Notes under the pieces: model-generated | Database searches by the model: none | What the model was told of the DNA's origin: nothing | The model's input: the letters and a program-made list of their open reading frames with translations, nothing else | In this document: positions 36,390-44,083 of the stretch, one piece after another | Numbering within the stretch: the stretch's first letter is position 1 | How the letters are laid out: each line of letters starts with the position of its first letter | Position numbers and translations under genes: made by a program | Assembly: GCF_049199905.1 (NCBI RefSeq) | Contig: NZ_JBLZPK010000007.1 | Span: 1 to 64,000, forward strand | Length of the DNA stretch: 64,000 nucleotides | Source of the DNA: Shinella sp032095155 | GTDB lineage: Bacteria; Pseudomonadota; Alphaproteobacteria; Rhizobiales; Rhizobiaceae | Direction: 5' to 3'

Positions 36390-37091
36390 TCAGCCTTCCG
36401 ATTCGGTGGCGATCAGCTTCCAGTTCGGATCGCGCGAACGGATGTCGCGGGCGAAGGTCCAGAGGTCGTTGACCTCGGCCACCGTCTCCGCATCGCCGTC
36501 GATCAGCGCGCCGGCCTTGTCATAGGTGGCGGAGATCAGCTGGCTGACGATGCGCAGCGTCACATTGGCCTCGCTGTCCTTGACCTCCGCGCCGATGAGA
36601 TCGGCCTTCTCGATGCCGACGAAGCTGGAGCGAACCACTTCGCCCTTGCTCTCGCGCTCGGAGATCGCCGCATCGAAACCCTCGTAGACTTCACGCGACA
36701 GAAGGTTCTTCAGCGTCTTGCGGTCGCCATCGGCGAAGGCGACGACGATCATCTCATAGGCCATGCGGGCGCCATTGACGAATTCCTTCGGGTCGAAAGA
36801 CGGGTCGGTCTTGACCAGGGCGCGCAGCTGTTCGTTGAGCGGGGTGCCAGCCGGCGTGAACGCATCGATGGCGGCGTAGGGATTTTCCTCCTCGTCTGCG
36901 TCGCGCTTCGGCAGCGTCACCACCTTGTCGCGATCGGCCGAATCAGCCTCGGGCGCGCCCTCGCGCTTCGAATAGGGATCGAAGGGCGGACGCTCGCTGC
37001 CGGTGCGGCGGCCAAGCACGCTGCGCAATTGCAGGAAGATGACCACCGCAGCCACGAGGAAGAAAATCGTTACAAAGTCGAATGAGCCCAT
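36390..37091 (-). CDS. Tim44-like domain protein (TimA)
   Basis: 233 residues from the ATG at 37091 (MGSFDFVTIFFLVAAV). One N-terminal membrane helix (about 4-25) is followed by a charged linker and a Tim44/MBA1-type domain, with DPKEFVNGARMAYEMIVVAF and LISATYDKAGALIDG. Alphaproteobacterial TimA is the bacterial relative of mitochondrial Tim44; its function is not settled. It heads the operon with mltA, smr and the XRE gene and is divergent from fxsA. Confidence 0.9.
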   Translation of the reverse strand: MGSFDFVTIFFLVAAVVIFLQLRSVLGRRTGSERPPFDPYSKREGAPEADSADRDKVVTLPKRDADEEENPYAAIDAFTPAGTPLNEQLRALVKTDPSFDPKEFVNGARMAYEMIVVAFADGDRKTLKNLLSREVYEGFDAAISERESKGEVVRSSFVGIEKADLIGAEVKDSEANVTLRIVSQLISATYDKAGALIDGDAETVAEVNDLWTFARDIRSRDPNWKLIATESEG

Positions 37092-37244
37092 TATCGATCC
37101 GCTGCGGTTTCTGTTTTTTGTTCCTTTTCCATATAGTCCGCAAACCCGCATCATTCAAATGGCGATGACGTGAATGCGGCGAAGACGCGCGGAAGGCTTG
37201 CCGGCAGTATCGAACGACGCAAATCTGTGCGAGATTGGGACCTT

Positions 37245-37706
37245 ATGTTGAGAATCCTTCTTCCCCTCTTCTTTCTTCTCCTGCCCTTAGCGGAGATTGC
37301 CTGTTTCATTCTCGTCGGGCGGCGGATCGGCCTCCTGCCGACGCTTTCGCTCGTCGTGCTCTCGGCTGTCGCCGGCATCGTGCTGATGCGCATCCAGGGT
37401 TTTGGCGTGCTGACGCGGCTCAGGCGCTCTGGCCAGGACGGTCATGCACCCGGCAAGGAACTGCTCGATGCGGCGATGATCCTGATTGCCGGCATCCTGC
37501 TGTTAATTCCCGGCTTCATCAGCGACATCGTCGGCCTTGCGTTGTTCCTGCCGCCTGTCAGGACCTTTCTCTGGAACCGGCTGATGCGCAATGTCGTTGT
37601 CGTCAATGTCGGCGGCATGCGTCCTGGCCGGGAACAGCCGCAGACCGGAGCGCAGCGCACGATCGATCTCGACGAAACCGATTTTCATCGCGGCGACCGG
37701 CCCTAA
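37245..37706 (+). CDS. fxsA: FxsA family membrane protein
   Basis: 153 residues from the ATG at 37245 (MLRILLPLFFLLLPLAEI). Several hydrophobic helices with GRRIGLLPTLSLVVLSAVAG and IPGFISDIVGLALFLPPVR, the FxsA pattern; the C-terminus is charged and cytosolic. E. coli FxsA relieves phage T7 exclusion in F-plasmid cells; the normal role is unknown. It is 71 bases from secB, reading the same way. Confidence 0.88.
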   Translation: MLRILLPLFFLLLPLAEIACFILVGRRIGLLPTLSLVVLSAVAGIVLMRIQGFGVLTRLRRSGQDGHAPGKELLDAAMILIAGILLLIPGFISDIVGLALFLPPVRTFLWNRLMRNVVVVNVGGMRPGREQPQTGAQRTIDLDETDFHRGDRP

Positions 37707-37777
37707 GCACCGGGTTGTAAGGCCGGGGCTGAAATGCTAGATGGCCTGACTTTCCAGAGTCTCCAAGGATACTTTCC

Positions 37778-38254
37778 ATGACCGAAGCAGCAACCGAGAC
37801 CAACGGCGCAAGCCCGTCGCTCAACATCCTGGCGCAGTATGTGAAGGACTTCTCCTTCGAAAACCCGGGTGCTCCGCGGTCGCTGCAGGCGCGCGACAAG
37901 GCTCCGGCCATCAATATCAGCGTCAATGTCAACGCCAACCCGCTCTCCGAGACCGACTTCGACGTCATCCTCTCGCTGAACGCCGAAGCCAAGGATGGCG
38001 ACAAGATCCTGTTCAACGCCGAACTCGCCTATGGCGGCGTCTTCCGCGTCACGGGCTTCCCGCAGGAGCACATGCTGCCGGTCCTCTTCATCGAGTGCCC
38101 GCGCCTGCTCTTCCCCTTCGCCCGCCAGATCATTTCCGACGCGACCCGCAATGGCGGCTTCCCGCCGCTGATGATCGACCCGATCGATTTCGCCCAGATG
38201 TTCTCCCAGCGCATGGCGGAAGAACAGGTCAAGGCCAAGGTTCAGGCCAACTAA
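37778..38254 (+). CDS. secB: Protein-export chaperone SecB
   Basis: 158 residues. LNILAQYVKDFSFENPGAP is the family start, and GGFPPLMIDPIDFAQMFSQR the C-terminal helix region. SecB tetramers keep precursors unfolded for SecA. A terminator hairpin follows 25 bases after the stop. Confidence 0.97.
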   Translation: MTEAATETNGASPSLNILAQYVKDFSFENPGAPRSLQARDKAPAINISVNVNANPLSETDFDVILSLNAEAKDGDKILFNAELAYGGVFRVTGFPQEHMLPVLFIECPRLLFPFARQIISDATRNGGFPPLMIDPIDFAQMFSQRMAEEQVKAKVQAN

Positions 38255-38278
38255 GCCAAACCTCACCTCTGAAACAAA

Positions 38279-38314
38279 GACGCCCGGCCACCTTGTGACC
38301 GGGCGTTTTCTTTG
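38279..38314 (+). terminator. Rho-independent terminator after secB
   Basis: Stem ACGCCCGG (38280-38287) pairs with CCGGGCGT (38299-38306), followed by a T-rich tail. It may also serve the convergent dnaQ gene, whose stop is at 38337. Confidence 0.82.
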
Positions 38315-38336
38315 CGTTCAAATTGTTGAGCCGGAT

Positions 38337-39041
38337 TCAGGCGCCGTATTTCGCCCAGATCGCCTTGCCGCCCATCTTGTCCACCATCGCATTGTGCGCC
38401 GCCTGCTCGGCTTCCGTGACGCGGGGGGCCAAAGGCCGCGGCCGCAGGCCGAGCGGCTGGATCACCTCGTCCTCGTTTTCGACCAGCGTCTTGCGGCCGT
38501 TTTCTGCAGACCCGAGACCAAGTGCTGCCTGCCGGCCGCCGATCATCTCGATATAGACTTCCGCGAGCAGTTCGGAGTCGAGCAGCGCGCCGTGGCGCGT
38601 ACGGTGTGAATTGTCGATGCCGTAACGGCGGCAGAGCGCATCGAGCGAGTTCGGCCCCATCGGATGTTTGCGGCGGGCAAGCGCCAGCGTGTCCGTCACG
38701 TTCTCCTGAAGGATCGGCGGGCGGCCGAGCCGGTCGAGCTCGGCATTGATGAAGCCCATGTCGAAATTGGCATTGTGCGCGACCCAGCGCGCGGTGCCGA
38801 AAAAGTCGAGGATCTGATCGACCACCTCGGCGAAGGACGGCTTGTCCTTCAGCGATTCGTCCGTGATGCCGTGCACCGCAAGCGCATCGGGATGGACCTT
38901 GCGGTCACCCGGATTGATATAGAGATGCAGGGTGCGGCCGGTCGGGAAATGGTTTTCCAGCTCGACGCCGCCGATTTCGATGACGCGGTCGAGCTTGTTG
39001 TCGAGGCCGGTGGTTTCCGTATCGAAGATGATCTCGCGCAT
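38337..39041 (-). CDS. dnaQ: DNA polymerase III epsilon subunit (proofreading exonuclease)
   Basis: 234 residues with the DEDDh motifs: Asp/Glu in IFDTETTGLD, Asp in AHNANFDMGFIN, and His/Asp in HGALLDSELLAEVY. It is the 3'-5' proofreading subunit. The start ATG shares its A with the coaE stop (TGATG), indicating translational coupling in the maf-aroE-coaE-dnaQ run. Confidence 0.97.
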   Translation of the reverse strand: MREIIFDTETTGLDNKLDRVIEIGGVELENHFPTGRTLHLYINPGDRKVHPDALAVHGITDESLKDKPSFAEVVDQILDFFGTARWVAHNANFDMGFINAELDRLGRPPILQENVTDTLALARRKHPMGPNSLDALCRRYGIDNSHRTRHGALLDSELLAEVYIEMIGGRQAALGLGSAENGRKTLVENEDEVIQPLGLRPRPLAPRVTEAEQAAHNAMVDKMGGKAIWAKYGA

Positions 39042-39631
39042 CAGTCCCGCTCTTCTCTCAAGGTTTCGATCACCTCTTCCACCTGTTTGCGCGCCGCTTC
39101 AAGCCCGGCGTCGGTAAACACGATGAAATCGGCGCGCTTGCGCTTTTCAGCATCGGGCATCTGGCGTGAGAGGATGAGCGCGAATTTCTCCTCGGTCATA
39201 CCGGGACGGGAGAGCACGCGCTGACGCTGCGTTTCGGCATCGCAGGTGACGACCACGACCTTGTCGACGCGCTTTTCGCCACCGGTCTCATAGAGAAGCG
39301 GAATATCGAGCACGACGAGGGCCGAACCCTTCTGTCGTTGTGTTTCCAAAAAAGCCGTTTCGCGCGCCCGCACCAAGGGATGGATCACCGCTTCCAGCTC
39401 CCTAAACCGCTCCGGTGCCTGCGCGAGCGTGGCCGAGAGAACCTTCCGGTCGATCGAGCCATCCTTGAGCGCTTCGGGAAAGAGGGCGGCGACTGGCGCT
39501 ACGGCCTCGTTGCGGTAGAGATCATGCACCGTCGCATCGGCGTCATGCACCGGCACGCCGAGATCGCGGAACATTCCCGCTGTCGTCGACTTGCCCGTTC
39601 CGATCGATCCGGTGAGACCGAGCACGATCAT
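39041..39631 (-). CDS. coaE: Dephospho-CoA kinase
   Basis: 196 residues from the ATG at 39631 (MIVLGLTGSIGTGKST); a TTG one codon earlier is possible but unneeded. P-loop GSIGTGKST, DADATVHDLY and DIPLLYETGGE are the family blocks. It makes coenzyme A from dephospho-CoA. Both ends are coupled: TGATG with aroE upstream and with dnaQ downstream. Confidence 0.96.
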   Translation of the reverse strand: MIVLGLTGSIGTGKSTTAGMFRDLGVPVHDADATVHDLYRNEAVAPVAALFPEALKDGSIDRKVLSATLAQAPERFRELEAVIHPLVRARETAFLETQRQKGSALVVLDIPLLYETGGEKRVDKVVVVTCDAETQRQRVLSRPGMTEEKFALILSRQMPDAEKRKRADFIVFTDAGLEAARKQVEEVIETLREERD

Positions 39632-40488
39632 CAATGCTTCTCCATATCCGCGAGGATCAGCTGGCGCAGCGCATCATCCACGGTGGGGCGTACCCCGAAC
39701 CATTTTTCGAAGCCGGGTGCTGCCTGGTGCAAGAGCATACCGAGACCATCGACCACGGCAAAACCCTGATCGACCGCCTGGCGCAGGATCGGTGTGACCA
39801 GCGGCACATAGACGATATCGGTAACGACCGCGCCGTTTGCCAGCGGCGAGAAATCGAATTCCGGCGCTTCCTCGCCATCCATGCCGAGCGAGGTCGTGTT
39901 GACGAACAGCCCGGCCCCTTTCATCACCTCCGGCAGCGCCGCCATCGCATGGGCGTGCACCTTCACACCGAAGCGGTCGGCAAGCTCCTGCGCACGCGCC
40001 GCCGTGCGGTTGACCACATGGATTTCGCCGACGCCACGATCCCGCACCGCCTGGATGATCGCCCGGCTGGCTCCGCCCGCGCCGAGGATCACGGCCCGGT
40101 CGGTTTTGTCCCAAGCCGGCGCCGTCGCATCGAGATTGGCAAGGAAACCATAGCCATCCGTGTTGGTGGCATGAAGCGCGCCGTCCTCCAGCCAGAGCGT
40201 GTTGGCTGCACCGAGTTCCTCGCTCAGTGCATTCGGCCGGTCGGCGAGCTTGAACGCCGTCTCCTTGTGCGGAATGGTGACATTGCCACCGACGAAGCCG
40301 GATTCACCACGCTTTAGACGGGATATGAAGCCGGCGAAATCTTCCGGTCTTATCTCCTGCCGCGTATAGGATCCTTGAAGACCCAGCACCTCCAGCCAAT
40401 GGCCATGAATCAACGGCGAACGGGAATGTTTGACTGGCCAGCCGGTGACGAAGGCATTTCTTAAGAATGTTTCACGTGAATCATGCAT
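39631..40488 (-). CDS. aroE: Shikimate dehydrogenase
   Basis: 285 residues from the ATG at 40488 (MHDSRETFLRNAFVTGWP). Shikimate site KHSRSPLIHGHWL, catalytic Lys in GNVTIPHKETAF, and NADP loop LGAGGASRAII. It reduces 3-dehydroshikimate. The first codons overlap the maf stop, and codons 3-7 are written within a parS site (40468-40483), encoding DSRET. Earlier in-frame starts would lie inside maf. Confidence 0.95.
   Translation of the reverse strand: MHDSRETFLRNAFVTGWPVKHSRSPLIHGHWLEVLGLQGSYTRQEIRPEDFAGFISRLKRGESGFVGGNVTIPHKETAFKLADRPNALSEELGAANTLWLEDGALHATNTDGYGFLANLDATAPAWDKTDRAVILGAGGASRAIIQAVRDRGVGEIHVVNRTAARAQELADRFGVKVHAHAMAALPEVMKGAGLFVNTTSLGMDGEEAPEFDFSPLANGAVVTDIVYVPLVTPILRQAVDQGFAVVDGLGMLLHQAAPGFEKWFGVRPTVDDALRQLILADMEKH
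40468..40483. promoter_or_regulatory. parS: parS-like ParB-binding site 1 (in aroE/maf)
   Basis: TGTTTCACGTGAATCA differs from the palindromic consensus TGTTTCACGTGAAACA at one base. It sits in the aroE N-terminal codons and includes the maf stop codon, 9 kb from parB. Confidence 0.85.
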
Positions 40489-41074
40489 CGATAGCACCGA
40501 GATCGCGAAGCTTAGCCAGCAGCGGAAGCAGCGGCAGGCCGAGAATGGTAAAATAATCGCCGTCGATCCGCTCGAACAGCTGTACGCCCTCGCCCTCCAA
40601 CTGATAAGCGCCGACGCTCGCCAGGATCCGGTCGCCGACGCGCGCCAGATGACGATCAATAAAGGCATCCGACAGCGGCCGCATCGTGAGATGGGCGATG
40701 GAGACATGGCTCCACAGCATCTCGCCGTCGCGCACCAGTGCAATGCCGCAGTTCAGGGAATGGGTGCGGCCCGACATAGAAGCAAGATGCGATTTCGCCT
40801 CCGCCATGTCCGCCGGCTTGTGGAAGACGCGGCCTTCCAGCGATAGGGTCTGATCCGAACCGATCACCAGGGCACCCTTATGGCGGCCCGACACGTCGCG
40901 CGCCTTCTCGATCGCCAATGTCTCGGCGACCTCTTGCGGCGAGGGATTTTGCGTGGCAAGGGCGGTTTCCACTGCGCGCTCGTCGATGCGGGCCGCTTCC
41001 GTCGTGAAGGCGAGGCCGGCATTTTCCATCAGCATACGCCGGAAGGGGCTTTGCGAGGCAAGTATCAGCGTCAT
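40481..41074 (-). CDS. maf: Maf family nucleoside triphosphate pyrophosphatase
   Basis: 197 residues from the ATG at 41074 (MTLILASQSPFRRML). ASQSPFRR and IGSDQTLSLEG are the conserved substrate loops of Maf/YhdE-YceF house-cleaning pyrophosphatases. Its stop overlaps the aroE start by eight bases. It lies 27 bases after the PEP synthase regulator gene and likely shares its transcript. Confidence 0.93.
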   Translation of the reverse strand: MTLILASQSPFRRMLMENAGLAFTTEAARIDERAVETALATQNPSPQEVAETLAIEKARDVSGRHKGALVIGSDQTLSLEGRVFHKPADMAEAKSHLASMSGRTHSLNCGIALVRDGEMLWSHVSIAHLTMRPLSDAFIDRHLARVGDRILASVGAYQLEGEGVQLFERIDGDYFTILGLPLLPLLAKLRDLGAIDA

Positions 41075-41101
41075 CGATTTCTCCCGATTCATCCCTCCGC
41101 G

Positions 41102-41923
41102 TTATCGGCTCTTCGGACGAAGAGCAACGATGGCGGCGGCGGTTTCCTCGATGGAGCGGCGCGTGACATCGATGATCGGCCAATTATTGCGGGCGCACAG
41201 CGCGCGGGCATATTTCAGCTCCTCGGAAATCTGTGCCCGGTCGATATAGTCATCACCACGAAATTCCTGAGTCTGGCCGAGAATCCGGTTCTGCCGTACC
41301 TGGGCGATGCGATCCGTCGTGGCGATGAGCCCGACGATCAGCGGCTTCGTCGCCGTCGATAGCCGCTCCGGCAGGGGCACACCAAGCACGATCGGCACAT
41401 TGGCCGTCTTGATGCCGCGGTTGGCGAGATAAATGCTCGTCGGTGTTTTCGAGGTGCGGCTGATGCCGATCAGGATGACATCGGCGTCGTCGAGATCGGC
41501 CGGCAGCTGGCCGTCGTCATGATCCATCGTGAAATTCAAGGCTTCGATGCGCGCGAAATATTCCGCGTTCATCACATGCTGCGCCCCGACCCGCCGGCGC
41601 GACGGGGCACCAAGATAGGACTGGAAAAGATCGATGACCGGTTCAAGCACCGATACGCAGGGCACGCCCATCTCCCGGCAGCGCTGGTCGATGATGTCGG
41701 AAAGCTCGCGATCGACGATCGTGTAGAGCACAATGCCCGGCGCGCCGTCGATCGCATCGAGCACCGGCATCAGCTGCTTGCGGTTACGGATCAGCGGATA
41801 GACATGTTCCAGCGCCTGCGAGGACTGGAATTGCGCCGCAGCCGCCCGGCCCGCGGCGATCAGCGTCTCGCCCGTCGAGTCCGATATCAGGTGCAGATGG
41901 AAGTAATTTTTCGTGCTTTCCAC
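41102..41923 (-). CDS. Pyruvate phosphate dikinase / PEP synthase regulatory protein (DUF299)
   Basis: 273 residues with a GTG start at 41923, supported by GGAGG five bases upstream. LHLISDSTGETL at the N-terminus and the P-loop-like GISRTSKTPTSIYLANRG define the DUF299 bifunctional kinase/pyrophosphorylase family, which switches PPDK or PEP synthase on and off by threonine phosphorylation. It flanks the candidate replication origin, opposite hemE, as in other Rhizobiales. Confidence 0.93.
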   Translation of the reverse strand: MESTKNYFHLHLISDSTGETLIAAGRAAAAQFQSSQALEHVYPLIRNRKQLMPVLDAIDGAPGIVLYTIVDRELSDIIDQRCREMGVPCVSVLEPVIDLFQSYLGAPSRRRVGAQHVMNAEYFARIEALNFTMDHDDGQLPADLDDADVILIGISRTSKTPTSIYLANRGIKTANVPIVLGVPLPERLSTATKPLIVGLIATTDRIAQVRQNRILGQTQEFRGDDYIDRAQISEELKYARALCARNNWPIIDVTRRSIEETAAAIVALRPKSR

Positions 41924-42008
41924 AATATCCTCCGCGCCCTGTTGATGGACTGGGACAAGGGTGAGCTAAAAGCGGGAGGGGTCCGGACGCAAGGGGATAA
42001 CTGGAAAG

Positions 42009-42017
42009 TTGTCCACA
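42009..42017 (+). promoter_or_regulatory. DnaA-box-like site
   Basis: TTGTCCACA, one base from TTATCCACA, inside the candidate oriC. Confidence 0.6.
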
Positions 42018-42051
42018 ATTGGCGGTTTGCGGGAGAGCGATTGTCCCGGCA

Positions 42052-42060
42052 TGTGGATAA
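42052..42060 (-). promoter_or_regulatory. Perfect DnaA box
   Basis: TTATCCACA on the minus strand (TGTGGATAA as written), inside the candidate oriC; the only exact match seen there. Confidence 0.75.
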
Positions 42061-42087
42061 GACTCATGACACGGCAAAGTGTCGCGC

Positions 42088-42107
42088 TTCTCCACAAGCT
42101 ATCCACA
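42088..42107 (+). promoter_or_regulatory. Two tandem DnaA-box-like sites
   Basis: TTCTCCACA (42088-42096) and CTATCCACA (42099-42107), each one base from consensus, start 11 bases apart, one helical turn, and so face the same side of the DNA. Confidence 0.6.
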
Positions 42108-42326
42108 AGCGGCTATTTTTCAGCTCTGGCGGATCATTTTGATTCAATTGAGTGAATCCGCTTTTCCTCGATTTCCTCCCGAAAGCTGGGAATAGCTCTG
42201 CTGTTTTCCCCAGCTCGTGGAACAAAGCAGGACTCATGTGGAAAGGATTTAATCCTTGATAGTCACCGACTCTAAGAAATAGAAACCTCTTTTAAGAGAT
42301 TATTTCTTTATTGGGAGAAGCCCACA

Positions 42327-43361
42327 GTGAGCTCGAAAAGCCGGAAGATCGTCGATGTCCTCAACGGGAAGACGATCTCTCCCCCTCCCCTGTGGCTGAT
42401 GCGCCAGGCAGGACGCTACCTGCCGGAGTACAGGGCAACGCGCGCTGCCGCGGGAAGTTTCCTCGATCTCTGTTATTCGCCGGAACTGGCAACTGAAGTG
42501 ACGCTGCAACCGATCCGCCGTTACGGCTTCGATGCGGCGATCCTGTTTTCCGACATTCTTGTCATCCCCGACGCATTGAAGCGGAATGTGCGCTTCGAAG
42601 AAGGGCATGGACCGCGCCTTGACCCGATCGATGTCGATGGAATCCTGGCTCTTGATGGCAAAGGTGTCCTGAATCACCTCCAGCCGGTCATGGAGGCCGT
42701 TGGTCGCATCCGGGGCGCCCTACCCGAGGAAACGACCCTGCTCGGCTTCTGCGGCGCGCCCTGGACCGTTGCGACCTACATGATCGCCGGACACGGCACA
42801 CCCGACCAGGCGCCCGCCCGCCTCTTCGCCTACAAGGAACCGAAGGCCTTCGCGCATCTCCTCGATACGCTGGCGGATCTCTCCGCCGATTATCTCGTCG
42901 CGCAGATCGATGCGGGTGCCGATGCCGTGCAGATTTTCGATTCCTGGGCAGGTGTCCTCGGCGAAAAGGAATTTTCGGAATTCGCCATCAAGCCGGTCCG
43001 GAAAATCGTGGATTCCGTGAAGGCCCGCATGCCGCAGGCCAAGATCATCGCCTTTGCCAAGGGCGCCGGCCTCTTCCTGAAGACCTATCGCCAGGCGACA
43101 CGCGCCGATGCCATCGGGCTTGACTGGTCCGTGCCGCTCGCCTTTGCCGCCGAATTGCAGAAGGACGGCCCCGTCCAGGGCAATCTCGATCCGATGCGCG
43201 TCGTTGCCGGCGGTACCGCGCTGGATGAAGGCGTCGATGCCATCCTGCAGGCGCTTGGAAACGGTCCGCTGATCTTCAATCTCGGCCACGGCATCACGCC
43301 GCAGGCCGATCCGGAGCATGTCACGCGTCTTGTAGCGCGGGTGCGTGGAGAAAATCGGTGA
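42327..43361 (+). CDS. hemE: Uroporphyrinogen decarboxylase
   Basis: 344 residues with a GTG start at 42327, preceded by GGGAGA nine bases upstream. LWLMRQAGRYLPEYRATR is the diagnostic N-terminal motif with the substrate arginines; FSDILVIPDAL and FCGAPWTVATYM follow. It converts uroporphyrinogen III to coproporphyrinogen III in haem synthesis. The stop overlaps the hemJ GTG start. Confidence 0.97.
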   Translation: MSSKSRKIVDVLNGKTISPPPLWLMRQAGRYLPEYRATRAAAGSFLDLCYSPELATEVTLQPIRRYGFDAAILFSDILVIPDALKRNVRFEEGHGPRLDPIDVDGILALDGKGVLNHLQPVMEAVGRIRGALPEETTLLGFCGAPWTVATYMIAGHGTPDQAPARLFAYKEPKAFAHLLDTLADLSADYLVAQIDAGADAVQIFDSWAGVLGEKEFSEFAIKPVRKIVDSVKARMPQAKIIAFAKGAGLFLKTYRQATRADAIGLDWSVPLAFAAELQKDGPVQGNLDPMRVVAGGTALDEGVDAILQALGNGPLIFNLGHGITPQADPEHVTRLVARVRGENR

Positions 43362-43897
43362 GCGAGAAACAGACGAGCGAAAATGCCGGGCGCCGGGCGC
43401 GACTGCGTGCTGCCGCCGCACTCACGGTCTTTACCCTGCTTGCGCTTCTGCTGATCCTCTATCCGCCCGATAATCTCTATCTGTGGATCAAGGCCCTGCA
43501 CATCATGGCGGTGATCTCCTGGATGGCCGGCCTGCTCTACCTGCCGCGCCTTTTCGTCTACCACACCGACGCGCCAAAAGGGTCCGCCCAGTCGGAAACC
43601 TTCAAGGTGATGGAGGCGCGGCTCTATCGCACGATCATGCAGCCGGCGATGGGGCTTACCTGGCTGCTCGGCCTCTACCTCGCCTGGTCCGTTTACGGTT
43701 TTCAGGGCGGTTGGCTCCATGCCAAGCTCGCCTTCGTCGTGTTGCTGACCGGCGTTCATCACTATTTCGGCCGCGCCGTGAAGGCTTTCGCCGAAGACCG
43801 CAATGAAAAAACCGGCCGTCAGTGGCGCATCTGGAACGAAGCTCCGGCGCTGTTGATGGTCCTCATCGTCATCATGGCCGTCGTCAAGCCGTTCTAG
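43358..43897 (+). CDS. hemJ: HemJ protoporphyrinogen IX oxidase
   Basis: 179 residues, GTG start within the hemE stop (GTGA). Four membrane helices; ALHIMAVISWMAGLLYLPRL carries the conserved His, and FVYHTDAPKGS and TWLLGLYLAW match the HemJ/UPF0093 family. It replaces HemG/HemY for the penultimate haem step. The hemE-hemJ pairing supports the call. Confidence 0.93.
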   Translation: MSEKQTSENAGRRARLRAAAALTVFTLLALLLILYPPDNLYLWIKALHIMAVISWMAGLLYLPRLFVYHTDAPKGSAQSETFKVMEARLYRTIMQPAMGLTWLLGLYLAWSVYGFQGGWLHAKLAFVVLLTGVHHYFGRAVKAFAEDRNEKTGRQWRIWNEAPALLMVLIVIMAVVKPF

Positions 43898-44083
43898 CTG
43901 CACCGCGACAAAACGGACGAAATGCACGAGGCCCCTTGCGACGACGCGCCGGAACCGCTATTTTCCGCCCATCTCATCTTTCATGGCATGTGTATTCGTT
44001 CAGTGAACTGCACCGTTTCCCCCGCAGTTCGTTCTTGACCCGCACGCCTTTTCCCATCCGATACCCTGCAGCATGGACCATTC

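Larger units (their letters stand above)
41924..42326. other. Candidate chromosomal replication origin (oriC)
   Basis: A 403-base region with no gene between the divergent DUF299 gene and hemE, visibly richer in A and T than its neighbours. It contains one perfect DnaA box (TTATCCACA, minus strand, 42052-42060), three one-base variants (42009-42017, 42088-42096, 42099-42107) and weaker CTTTCCACA copies at 41916 and 42237. Five GANTC sites for CcrM methylation lie at 42061, 42141, 42154, 42231 and 42268. The T-rich 42240-42315 segment could be the unwinding element. Alphaproteobacterial origins, including Caulobacter and Sinorhizobium, lie beside hemE. Function is inferred. Confidence 0.75.

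Noticed and set aside
42240..42310. CtrA-type sites (TTAA-N7-TTAA) in the candidate origin
   Set aside because: TTAA occurs at 42249 and 42292 regions, but none is followed by a second half at the required spacing.
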